Assembly: GCA_964431035.1 (NCBI GenBank)
Contig: CAYSIF010000033.1
Span: 1-19,273 of the forward strand
From: Methanobrevibacter_A sp964431035
Lineage (GTDB): Archaea > Methanobacteriota > Methanobacteria > Methanobacteriales > Methanobacteriaceae
DNA: 19,273 bases
Direction: 5' to 3'
A program made the position numbers and the translations under genes. Position 1 is the first letter of the stretch, and the number at the start of each line of letters is the position of its first letter. The notes under the pieces were generated by a model. The model had not been told where the DNA came from. It saw only the letters and a list, made by a program, of their open reading frames with translations, and did not search any database. This document shows positions 1-7,849 of this stretch, piece by piece.

Positions 1-274
1 TCTTATTTAATCCTCTTCCTTTCTCAGTTAAATAATATTCTGTAACACTAGGACTGGTACTTATAACTTCTTTTCTTATAATACCATTATCTTCTAAATC
101 TTTCAAACAACTAGATAATACTTTATTACTTAAACCTGGTTTATCTTCTTGGAATTCTTTGAATCTTTTTTTTCCAAAGAACATGTCTCTGATAATTTGA
201 ATAGTCCATTTTTTGTTAAATAGTGATACAACCTTATCCACAGGACAGCTTATACCATCAAGTACATGTGCCAT
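1..274 (-). CDS. HxlR-family winged-helix transcriptional regulator (3' end cut by window edge)
   Basis: The gene is read from ATG at 274-272 and runs off the window at base 1 with about 91 codons visible. The protein begins MAHVLDGISCPVDKVV and continues with KKWTIQIIRDMFFGKKRFKEF, a winged-helix core, then a wing strand ending in EYYLTEKGRG. This order (Cys-Pro near the N-terminus, KWT..I.RD..FG..RF.E, Y.LT.KG) is typical of HxlR/YodB-type regulators, which are about 100-120 residues, so only the last part is missing. Cys10 sits where several family members carry a redox- or electrophile-sensing cysteine; whether it senses anything here is inference. A GGAT ribosome binding site lies about 10 bases upstream of the ATG. 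The target is unknown. The family call is firm. Confidence 0.85.
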   Translation of the reverse strand, partial: MAHVLDGISCPVDKVVSLFNKKWTIQIIRDMFFGKKRFKEFQEDKPGLSNKVLSSCLKDLEDNGIIRKEVISTSPSVTEYYLTEKGRGLNK

Positions 275-440
275 AATTAATCAATAATCCTTTCATTATT
301 TTAATAAAAAAAAACACTAAATTTCGTTTAATGTTTTTTCTTTATTTTATAATATATTTTATATTTAATATAAAAAAATATTTTTTTTAAATTTTATTTT
401 TATTTAGTCACTTAATTCTTAATTATATTGGATAATATTC

Positions 441-477
441 TAAAAAAAATAGATTAGAGTTTAAATAAAAACTCTAA
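441..477 (-). terminator. Hairpin plus U8 terminator overlapping the stop codon of the adhesin-like gene
   Basis: A perfect 9-bp stem (454-462 with 469-477, arms TTAGAGTTT and AAACTCTAA) encloses a 6-base loop. On the minus strand it is followed after a few bases by a run of eight T (complement of 442-449). The stop codon TAG (476-474) lies inside the stem. This looks like an intrinsic, U-tract archaeal terminator. Confidence 0.7.
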
Positions 478-3400
478 TAGATAATTATGGTATTGCTACC
501 GCTTGATGGTGCATATTTGTCTGTGCCTTCATAAGTACAAACACCTAAATACCTGCCAGGGGCAAGATTAATACTTATTTTAAAGATACCATTATAATCA
601 CTAGTAGAAACATAGGTTTTACTTGCTCCACTACTTAAACGAGTAAGAGTGGTTGAAACATGATGTCCTATTATTGTATTATTGTTTAAATCGGTTAAAA
701 TTCCTGTGAAACTTTTACCTGCACCGTAAGATTCATTAAACTTATATACTGTTATAATAGTGCTTGTACGATTGTCTATTTTATTAAAAATATTAATATC
801 GGCTTCAGCATTTGCATTTTTATAATTTTTATTATTAATGCTTAAGTTATTAAATAATGCATCTACCTTATAAGATCCTGTTGCTAGGTTAATAGGTAAA
901 TTAAATGTTCCTGTAAAATCACATACAACATCATATGTTTTACTTGCTCCACTACTTAAACGTGTGAGTTTTAATGAAATATGGAATCCTGCAAGGCCTT
1001 TGTTATAAGCATCAGTTAAACTACCAGTTAATGTATTGTTTTCCCCATAAATCCCATTTAAATCACTTATTATAAGATTAACAATACTATCATCAAGTAT
1101 ATAAATACTATTATTATATACATTACTGTTATCTGCATTTACAGATTCGTCGCCTGTATAATTTGCTGATTTTAGTAAATTGTTTCTTATTCTATTTTTT
1201 TCTGATTCGATTGTTTGAATACTGTATTCTCCAGTTGTAGTTATATTATTATAACTAATTCCATTTTCATTTGATCCTTTAAGTAGTTTTATTCCACAAT
1301 TTCCAGCTTCAATAATGTCTGTGTGACTTATTAGGTCAATTAAACCTTTATTGTTACCATAGCATTGAATATTATTATTAGTGATACTGTCATATGTTGT
1401 TTGATATCCAGCTATACCGTAAACGTAACCACCGTATCCAGTAATATTATTGTTTATTAATCTATTACTTTGGGATTGATACATTTCAATTAAATATACT
1501 ATGGTACTGTTTGCTATGATGTTATTAGAACGTGCGGTATTAGTTTGGGATTCTTCAAATGTTATACCATAACTGTTCATTTGGCTGTTTAATCTTATAT
1601 TGTTATTATATATTTCACTATCTAAGCTGTTACAACCTGTTATTATGCCACTTACAAAAAAGGTTCCGTTTAAATAAATATTATTATATGCAAATGTATT
1701 TTTTTTAGCATTGGCGGTTGTTGTTCCTGTTTCGGATCCTAATACTCCTGTACCATAGATATATGGATCATATCCTGTAACAGTGATATTGTTATTTCTA
1801 ACATCATTGTTGTGGCTATCAAAGTATATATCTATTCCTACAAGTGAATTTGTACAGTCATTATTGTTTTCTAGGGGTTTAAGAATATTACTTGTAACAT
1901 AAACATTATTATCTGATATTTGCATGTTGCTTGAAAATATTGTGAGTATTCCATAGGTATTATATATTTCAGGAACTGTGTGGCTTTCGTCTATTTCATG
2001 TTCACCTGTAAAGTTGTATAAAACTCCTGTACCTATACAGTAAATGTTATTATTTGAAATATATGAGTGGCTTGTTTCATATGTTAGTATAGGGTATGTT
2101 AAGTCAGTTCCGTTTGCAAATAACTTGTTATTTTGAATTTTACAGTCTTTGCATCCAATTAAGTATATTGTATAGGCTCTTTTGTTATCTGTAATGTTAA
2201 TTATGTTGTTTAATATGGATATGTTATCTACTTCAACAACATATATTCCCCATTGATTATTTATATTTGGATTATTGTTGATTATTGTTAAGTTTTCTAG
2301 AGTACAACCTTTTTTAATGATACGGAATGTTGAATTTCTAAATGTTGCATTGTCTCCAATTATCCATAATCTAGTGTTAATGTTTAAGAATTTATTTTCA
2401 AATTCTCCATTAAATATTATGATATCCCCATTTTTAACTACATTTGGCCGTATTATTCCATTTGAATCAAAATAATCATCATAATTTTCTGGTGTTATAA
2501 TATGTTTTGTACCGTTAAAATCTGTTTCATTATCATTATCTATAATTTCTTCTTCAGGTAAGATAATCTTACCTTCACCATTATAAGTATTATTTTCATA
2601 TATTATACTGGTATCTGCTTCTTTTAAATCAATTATTGTACCCGCATTTGAAGTTATAATATTTTTTGTTATTGTAATATTAGTTGGTTTTTTACTATTA
2701 GATTGTTTTTTAAGCTGAATAACAATGCTACGGAGAGTTGTTAAATTATTTGAATCTATTGTAATATTATTTAACTTTCCTATTCCATATATTGCTATGG
2801 AACTACTTTTAATATTGTTATTTTTTATTAAAATATTAGAACCAGCCATACTTATGGTTTTAGATGAACTTACTCCTTCAATAACATTTCCAGTGACTGT
2901 TGAATTTTCATCAACAAATACACCTACACTCGCACTACAATCACTTATAGTATTATTAATTATTGTACAATTTATACTTCCAAAGAGAGCATAATCTCCT
3001 ACAGCATTAATAATAGTATTACCAATTATAGAATTATTCACACCATTAGTAGTGGATATTCCACGATAAGAATCATAAACAGTATTATTAGCAATTAAAT
3101 TAGAATCGCCCATAACTTGAATACCATAATTCCAAGCTGAAACAACATCCCCTTGACGAATAATAGTATTATTAATTAAACTATTAAAATAACTTTTAAC
3201 ACCACCACTACGACCATAAGTACTTAAATAAATACCATTATCATCACCAGTATAAATCAAATTATTACGAATAATATTATAATCAGAAGCAAAAACAACT
3301 AAACTCTCATGAAAACCATCCCAACTATCATTTGTAGTATTTAAAAAATTATTCTCAATAAGATTATAATCAGAATCAGGAAGTAAAACCAAAGGACAAC

Positions 3401-3800
3401 CTTTAGTAATACAAGTTACATGATTATTAAAAATATGATTATCACAACTACCACTTAAAACAATAGACTCTCCAAAATGGCGAGTATCAAACATAACTAA
3501 ATTACTAACACTAGAACCTGAAGAACCATTTGTAAGTAAAACAGTACAATTATTCAGATAAACATCATTAGTAGTACTTGTAAAATTTAAAGGCTTATTT
3601 AAAGTAAAATTCTTATTAACAAAATTACCATGCAAATCTAAAGTATCACCCACACCAACATTAGAATTAATTAAATCACCATCATCATTAAAATAAGTAG
3701 AATAAGAATCATTAGTAATATTATGAATATTACCAGCACTAACACTACTTAAACTTAAAAATAAAACTAAAGAAAACAAAAAAATTATTTTAAAATTCAA
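474..3800 (-). CDS. Secreted adhesin-like surface protein: beta-helix plus Ig-like modules
   Basis: A protein of about 1,108 residues. It opens with a signal peptide (MNFKIIFLFSLVLFLSLSS, then VSA before the likely cleavage site). About 850 residues follow, full of short N-x-I/N-N-x-I repeats (NNTI, NNNI, IYNNNI), characteristic of a right-handed parallel beta-helix. Two Ig-like/carboxypeptidase-regulatory-like modules end the protein, each with LTRLSSGASKTY and a later NLA.G.Y stretch. Asn and Thr are strongly over-represented, as in the Asn/Thr-rich adhesin-like families of gut Methanobacteriales. No transmembrane anchor or sorting motif is visible at the C-terminus, so attachment to the wall is unexplained. 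I chose TTG at 3800 because GAGGT (3814-3810) lies 9 bases upstream; an in-frame TTG at 3809 touches that site and is less likely. Ligand and role are unknown. Confidence 0.85.
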   Translation of the reverse strand: MNFKIIFLFSLVLFLSLSSVSAGNIHNITNDSYSTYFNDDGDLINSNVGVGDTLDLHGNFVNKNFTLNKPLNFTSTTNDVYLNNCTVLLTNGSSGSSVSNLVMFDTRHFGESIVLSGSCDNHIFNNHVTCITKGCPLVLLPDSDYNLIENNFLNTTNDSWDGFHESLVVFASDYNIIRNNLIYTGDDNGIYLSTYGRSGGVKSYFNSLINNTIIRQGDVVSAWNYGIQVMGDSNLIANNTVYDSYRGISTTNGVNNSIIGNTIINAVGDYALFGSINCTIINNTISDCSASVGVFVDENSTVTGNVIEGVSSSKTISMAGSNILIKNNNIKSSSIAIYGIGKLNNITIDSNNLTTLRSIVIQLKKQSNSKKPTNITITKNIITSNAGTIIDLKEADTSIIYENNTYNGEGKIILPEEEIIDNDNETDFNGTKHIITPENYDDYFDSNGIIRPNVVKNGDIIIFNGEFENKFLNINTRLWIIGDNATFRNSTFRIIKKGCTLENLTIINNNPNINNQWGIYVVEVDNISILNNIINITDNKRAYTIYLIGCKDCKIQNNKLFANGTDLTYPILTYETSHSYISNNNIYCIGTGVLYNFTGEHEIDESHTVPEIYNTYGILTIFSSNMQISDNNVYVTSNILKPLENNNDCTNSLVGIDIYFDSHNNDVRNNNITVTGYDPYIYGTGVLGSETGTTTANAKKNTFAYNNIYLNGTFFVSGIITGCNSLDSEIYNNNIRLNSQMNSYGITFEESQTNTARSNNIIANSTIVYLIEMYQSQSNRLINNNITGYGGYVYGIAGYQTTYDSITNNNIQCYGNNKGLIDLISHTDIIEAGNCGIKLLKGSNENGISYNNITTTGEYSIQTIESEKNRIRNNLLKSANYTGDESVNADNSNVYNNSIYILDDSIVNLIISDLNGIYGENNTLTGSLTDAYNKGLAGFHISLKLTRLSSGASKTYDVVCDFTGTFNLPINLATGSYKVDALFNNLSINNKNYKNANAEADINIFNKIDNRTSTIITVYKFNESYGAGKSFTGILTDLNNNTIIGHHVSTTLTRLSSGASKTYVSTSDYNGIFKISINLAPGRYLGVCTYEGTDKYAPSSGSNTIIIY
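616..962 (-). repeat. Two identical 26-bp blocks in the C-terminal Ig-like modules
   Basis: Positions 616-641 and 937-962 are identical over 26 bases and encode the LTRLSSGASKTY core of two successive modules, 321 bp (107 codons) apart. A third, slightly diverged copy lies at about 4357-4383 in the neighbouring surface-protein gene (LTRLSSGASKIY). This points to module duplication or recombination within and between the two genes. Confidence 0.75.
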
Positions 3801-3827
3801 AAATATCAAACCTCATAAAAAAATAGT

Positions 3828-3864
3828 AAAAAAAGAATAGAAGAGAATTTCTAGTTCCTCTTCT
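3828..3864 (-). terminator. Hairpin plus U7 between the two adhesin-like genes
   Basis: On the minus strand an AGAAGAG(G)AA arm (3864-3855) pairs with TTCTCTTCT (3847-3839) with one bulged base. It is followed by ATTC and seven T (complement of 3828-3834). It lies about 35 bases past the stop of the 3899-7255 gene and only about 15 bases before the GAGGT ribosome site of the next gene. It may act as a terminator or as a partial attenuator between the two. Confidence 0.6.
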
Positions 3865-3898
3865 TAAAAAAAAGTTTTATTTAGTTTTTTTAATTTCA

Positions 3899-6800
3899 CT
3901 ATTCTACCTTAATAGTCTTAATATTACTAGTTCCTTGATAATCACCAGTACCATTATAAATAGATTCAACAGTATAAGTACCAAGACCAAGATTAATAGG
4001 TAAAGAGAATTTACCTTCATAGTCAGTAGTTACACTATAAACTTTATATTGGCCATGAACATTTGATAATTTAAGATCTACATGTTGACCAGCAACACCA
4101 TAACCTAAATTATCTAATAATAAACCTTCAAATACTCCACCAACACCATTAACAAGATTTAAATTAGGAGTATTTAAAACAGTTACAGTACGATTATCAT
4201 CACTTGTATTACTATTAGGATCTTCAATAATAAGACTAGATAAACTAGAACCTGTGAAATTCTTATCATCAATACTTGTTCTTACAGTATAAACACCCGG
4301 AGCTAAATTTATTGGTAAAACATAATTACCATTATAATCAGTAGTTACCCAGTAAATTTTACTAGCACCACTACTTAAACGAGTTAAATTCAATGCAATG
4401 TGATAACCACTAAGAGCATTACCATCTTTATCAGTTAAAACACCATTAAATTCATTATCTTCACCATAAACTCCAGTAACTTCATCTTCATCCGCTAATA
4501 TTACATTGCTTGGAGTGTTACTTATAGAAATTAGTACTTTATCAGAACTACTAGAAGCATATTTATTATCTCCAGCATATGTTGATTTAGCACTATAATC
4601 TCCAGCAGCAAGATTAAGATTTAAACTAAATTTACCAGTATCATCACTTGAAACAGTATAAGTTTTAACATCTCCAGTACTTAAAGTAGTTAAACTAATA
4701 TCAACATTAGCTTTAATAGGATTATTATTCACATCAGCTAAATTGCCTGTTAAAATTTGATTAATCCCATCAAATTTCATAGATAAACTAGTATCAACTA
4801 AAGTAACATTAGTCTCATTATCACCAGAACTATTTGTATTATTTTTTTCTGTTACAGTGATTATTTCATTTGTAGATGAGGTTTTATAGGTATTATCACC
4901 AACAAATGTAGCAATAAGATTGTATTCTCCACTAGTATCTGGTAATACAGTATTATAGGTTGCAACACCATTTGTCAAAGTAATAGTTTCAGTTTTACCA
5001 TTAAATTCTACTTTAACACTTCCACTATTAACATTTCCACCATTTACATCTACAACATTTATTGCAACATCAATAGTACTATTTACTTCACCAGTACTTG
5101 GAGTTATACTAGTTACAGTATCAATCAATTCAATTACAGGTTCTTTAACTTTCACAGTTGCAGTAGTTTCAGCAGTATTATAAACTAAATTCTCAGGGGC
5201 ATAAGTTGCAGTCAATGTATAGGTTCCTGCACCTGCTGGAGCTTTCACAGATACTTTCGCAATACCATTATTTACAGTACCAATATAATCTTTACCTCCA
5301 AGATTTACAGTCACATTACCTCCATCAACATTTTCACCATCTTCATCTAAAACAGTGACACTAACAGTAACCTTTTTGTTTGTTTCAGTTGTAAAGTCTT
5401 TAACTGTTAAAACTGGAGTTATTTTACCTAAATTATCATGAACAGTATTATCTTCAGCTTCATTTACTGCTTCATCACCATCAAGTTCTTTTGCAATTAA
5501 AATATTATCTGTAATAGTGTTACTTTTAGATTTAGCATAAGAATTATGTGATTTTAAATCTATTGCATAATCTTGATTGGTAATAATTCTATTGTCAGTT
5601 ATTGTATAACCTGTTGTTGTTCCCATTAATCTAATACCTACAGTTTCAGCACCTAATAAATCCCAACTATAATCTGGATCTTCAGAGCCTATTCCAATAC
5701 AAGTAATATTGTTCCCAGTAATAGTATTTCCTTTACTACCATATGTAGCATAACCCATAGAGTAATTTCCTTCTAGATAAATATTATTATCTTTAAATTG
5801 GAAATTAGTTGTTTGATCTGTTAAAGATATACCATAAGCTACTTCTGATTTTCCTGTAAAATTATTATTATGAATATTTAATCCACTTGAAACCCCATCA
5901 GAATAGAATTGGTATGATGTAGAAATAGCATCTATATCGAATACATTATTATAATATTCTCCATTTTTATCACCTAAAGATTGAACTCCAGTAACATAAT
6001 AGGTTCCTTTTCCAGTAAAGTTATTATCATGCACTTTTAAACCATTACATCCATTAGTAGTCATAATATAAGGGAAAACAAAATCATTAGGGCCTGTGAA
6101 TCCTGTTTTACTCGCATCAGATAATATATTATTATTATACATTTCAATATGTTCTGAATTTAAAAACATTATTGTGTATGAATTTGCTCTATTACCATTT
6201 TCTACTCTAGGGTCGTGATTATTAACGTATAATGTTAAATTATTGTTATATATTTTTAATCCATTTTTAACAGTTTCAGCATAAATTCCAAGAGGTGTTA
6301 TAATATAAATATCAAGAGTGGAATCATATCCATCTAAATCTCCATATGAACATTCCATATATAATGAATTGTCGTGTATTATAGCAGTTAAATCTGAACC
6401 TTCCATTTCAACAATACCGAATAATTTAACATTTTCTCCATGAATATTCATAATATTATTTGCAAACTCAATAATTGATTCAGCTATATCATAACCACTA
6501 ATTGCAAATCCTATAAAATCTTCACAGTTGGCAGTTATATTATTTCCAATAGCTTTAAATTGAGGTATATATGAACCATATTGACCAGCTTCATAGTCTG
6601 TTGGAATTAAATTTATTGAATGCTCACTAATGAATTTAAAATTATTATTATTAAATTCAAATGCTTCACAACCACTATCTGGGTCAATCTCGAAGACAAG
6701 TATGTCCCTATTAGCATTATTTACATTTAAATCACAATTATTAATAGTAATACCAGTGGTTCCAATTATAAATATTTGATCTTTATTATACTCTGAATCA

Positions 6801-7255
6801 TATTTCAAAGTTAAATTTTCAAAGATACAACCATCAGTATTAAACTGACAGTTTGTTAATGTAATACTATCATCTGATGTAATTGTTACTGTTAAATCAT
6901 TGAAATTAAATTGTTTACCGTTAATATTTTCACTAAATTTAACAATGTTTCCAGAAGTTAAAGTACTTATGAATGTATCAACATTATCATTTGTAACTTC
7001 AACAACATTATCTCCAGGTGCTTTAAGAATATTTTGTGATATGGTACCCATGAGTCTATGCGTGTGTTCGTTTGTTATTATTCCTTCATTATTTGAATAT
7101 TGTGATTGTGTTGTATTTGTAATGGATACAATATTCTTATTGCAGTTATCATCACTAATGATATCTGTATCTATTTCTTCTGCAGATACTGCGCTAATAC
7201 TGATTAAGCTTATTAAAATTATCATCAAAACGAAGAGTTTAGTATTTTTTTGCAT
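3899..7255 (-). CDS. Secreted adhesin-like surface protein: beta-helix plus several Ig-like domains
   Basis: A protein of 1,118 residues with a signal peptide (MQKNTKLFVLMIILISLISI, then SAVSAEE, cleavage near residue 25). Residues of roughly 95-620 form a beta-helix-like region rich in NN.I/HNN repeats. About five Ig-like modules follow to the C-terminus. The first two (about 620-810) resemble bacterial Ig-like group 3 repeats, with VTVSVTVLDEDGENV and TATYAP or IATFVGDNTY ends. The last three have the TDYNG.F.LPINLA.G.Y form shared with the neighbouring gene at 474-3800. No C-terminal membrane anchor or sorting signal is seen. The start is ATG at 7255 with GGGAGG about 13 bases upstream, preceded by a TATA box at about 7343-7351 on the minus strand. 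Probably a cell-surface protein for attachment or interaction; the ligand is unknown. Confidence 0.87.
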   Translation of the reverse strand: MQKNTKLFVLMIILISLISISAVSAEEIDTDIISDDNCNKNIVSITNTTQSQYSNNEGIITNEHTHRLMGTISQNILKAPGDNVVEVTNDNVDTFISTLTSGNIVKFSENINGKQFNFNDLTVTITSDDSITLTNCQFNTDGCIFENLTLKYDSEYNKDQIFIIGTTGITINNCDLNVNNANRDILVFEIDPDSGCEAFEFNNNNFKFISEHSINLIPTDYEAGQYGSYIPQFKAIGNNITANCEDFIGFAISGYDIAESIIEFANNIMNIHGENVKLFGIVEMEGSDLTAIIHDNSLYMECSYGDLDGYDSTLDIYIITPLGIYAETVKNGLKIYNNNLTLYVNNHDPRVENGNRANSYTIMFLNSEHIEMYNNNILSDASKTGFTGPNDFVFPYIMTTNGCNGLKVHDNNFTGKGTYYVTGVQSLGDKNGEYYNNVFDIDAISTSYQFYSDGVSSGLNIHNNNFTGKSEVAYGISLTDQTTNFQFKDNNIYLEGNYSMGYATYGSKGNTITGNNITCIGIGSEDPDYSWDLLGAETVGIRLMGTTTGYTITDNRIITNQDYAIDLKSHNSYAKSKSNTITDNILIAKELDGDEAVNEAEDNTVHDNLGKITPVLTVKDFTTETNKKVTVSVTVLDEDGENVDGGNVTVNLGGKDYIGTVNNGIAKVSVKAPAGAGTYTLTATYAPENLVYNTAETTATVKVKEPVIELIDTVTSITPSTGEVNSTIDVAINVVDVNGGNVNSGSVKVEFNGKTETITLTNGVATYNTVLPDTSGEYNLIATFVGDNTYKTSSTNEIITVTEKNNTNSSGDNETNVTLVDTSLSMKFDGINQILTGNLADVNNNPIKANVDISLTTLSTGDVKTYTVSSDDTGKFSLNLNLAAGDYSAKSTYAGDNKYASSSSDKVLISISNTPSNVILADEDEVTGVYGEDNEFNGVLTDKDGNALSGYHIALNLTRLSSGASKIYWVTTDYNGNYVLPINLAPGVYTVRTSIDDKNFTGSSLSSLIIEDPNSNTSDDNRTVTVLNTPNLNLVNGVGGVFEGLLLDNLGYGVAGQHVDLKLSNVHGQYKVYSVTTDYEGKFSLPINLGLGTYTVESIYNGTGDYQGTSNIKTIKVE

Positions 7256-7332
7256 ATTTAAATTTTTTCCTCCCTTTTATTGATTTAAAGTTTAATGAGA
7301 TTTTACTTAATTTTCTTAAGTCTCTCAATTAA

Positions 7333-7364
7333 AATAGGATGGTTTTATAGTATTTTTTCCTATT
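7333..7364 (-). promoter_or_regulatory. Probable promoter of the 3899-7255 gene, TATA box framed by an inverted repeat
   Basis: On the minus strand a TATA box (ACTATAAAA, complement of about 7343-7351) would place the transcription start near 7320, giving a leader of about 65 bases with GGGAGG. Perfect 7-bp arms, AATAGGA at 7333-7339 and TCCTATT at 7358-7364, flank the box with an 18-base spacer. A protein bound to these arms would block TBP. Promoter function is inferred from position and motif only. Confidence 0.5.
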
Positions 7365-7371
7365 GTCATTC

Positions 7372-7433
7372 CAAGTAAAATATTTCTAAAAAAATTTTTA
7401 TCAAGTAAATTTGATAATAATCTATTTTACTTG
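7372..7433. repeat. Perfect 11-bp inverted repeat with an extra internal half-copy
   Basis: CAAGTAAAATA at 7372-7382 is the exact reverse complement of TATTTTACTTG at 7423-7433. Between them, CAAGTAAA occurs again at 7402-7409, inside TCAAGTAAATTTGA. The element lies just upstream of the minus-strand surface-protein promoter. It could be a set of regulator sites or a cruciform; no mobile-element gene is nearby. Confidence 0.45.
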
Positions 7434-7466
7434 AATATTAATACTTATAATTTAATTTATATTTAA

Positions 7467-7505
7467 ATATAACCTTTATATTGGGATTCTAGAAAGGGGG
7501 GGGAT
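7467..7505 (+). promoter_or_regulatory. Plus-strand BRE/TATA-type promoter followed by a G8 run
   Basis: AACCTTTATATT (7471-7482) has a BRE-like AACC directly before the TATA box TTTATATT. The same AACCTTTATAT string occurs in the macrodomain-gene promoter at 9167-9177. The expected start is near 7505. A run of eight G (7496-7503) falls just before that point. No open reading frame of useful size follows until 7850, so the transcript would have a leader of about 345 bases or be non-coding. Confidence 0.45.
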
Positions 7506-7676
7506 ATTATTCAAAAAATTTGATTTCTTATATTTTCAAGTTAAATAAAGTATTTTTAGACTTTATAATCTTATAATAACTATTAATAATATTAATTTAA
7601 TTTAATACCATTAATGTACTAAGTGTGTATCTCTTAAAAAATAAATAATCATATTATTAAAATTTTTTTTATAAAT

Positions 7677-7820
7677 AGTTTGAAGTATAGTTCAATCTTT
7701 ACCTAATATTGCATGAAAGTTTGAAGTATAATTAAATTTTTATATAAGTTTATAGTAAAGTTAGAAGTATAGTTCAATCTTTACATATTTTTTGTATAAA
7801 AAGTTTGAAATATACTACAA
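7677..7820 (+). repeat. Four-unit array of dyads on a 41-43 bp period upstream of the ATPase gene
   Basis: Four diverged units begin at 7677, 7718, 7759 and 7802, each opening AGTT(T/A)GAA. Each carries a dyad of 5-base arms with a 6-base spacer: TTGAA-GTATAG-TTCAA (7680-7695, perfect), TTGAA-N6-TTAAA (7721-7736), TAGAA-N6-TTCAA (7762-7777) and TTGAA-N6-TACAA (7805-7820). Spacings of 41, 41 and 43 bp are close to four DNA turns, so the sites face the same side. Two TATA-like elements, TTTATATAAG (7739-7748) and TTGTATAAAAAG (7792-7803), lie between units. The array ends about 15 bases before the ribosome site of the ATPase gene. It reads as an iterated operator over a promoter. Confidence 0.6.
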
Positions 7821-7849
7821 TATTTTTTTTTACAAGGGAGAAAAAAAGA

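Noticed and set aside
6900..7283. Open reading frame on the plus strand opposite the surface-protein signal region
   Set aside because: It is antisense to a well-supported gene, lacks a ribosome site and has hydrophobic, low-information sequence expected from the complement of that gene.
7677..7820. Regularly spaced repeats considered as a CRISPR array
   Set aside because: The units are short, diverged dyads in one continuous 41-43 bp tandem period without unique spacers between identical repeats, and no cas genes are present.
7805..7849. TTG at 7805 as the ATPase start
   Set aside because: It lies in the last repeat unit with no ribosome site, and the extra 15 residues do not resemble the family; ATG 7850 with GGGAG is much better.
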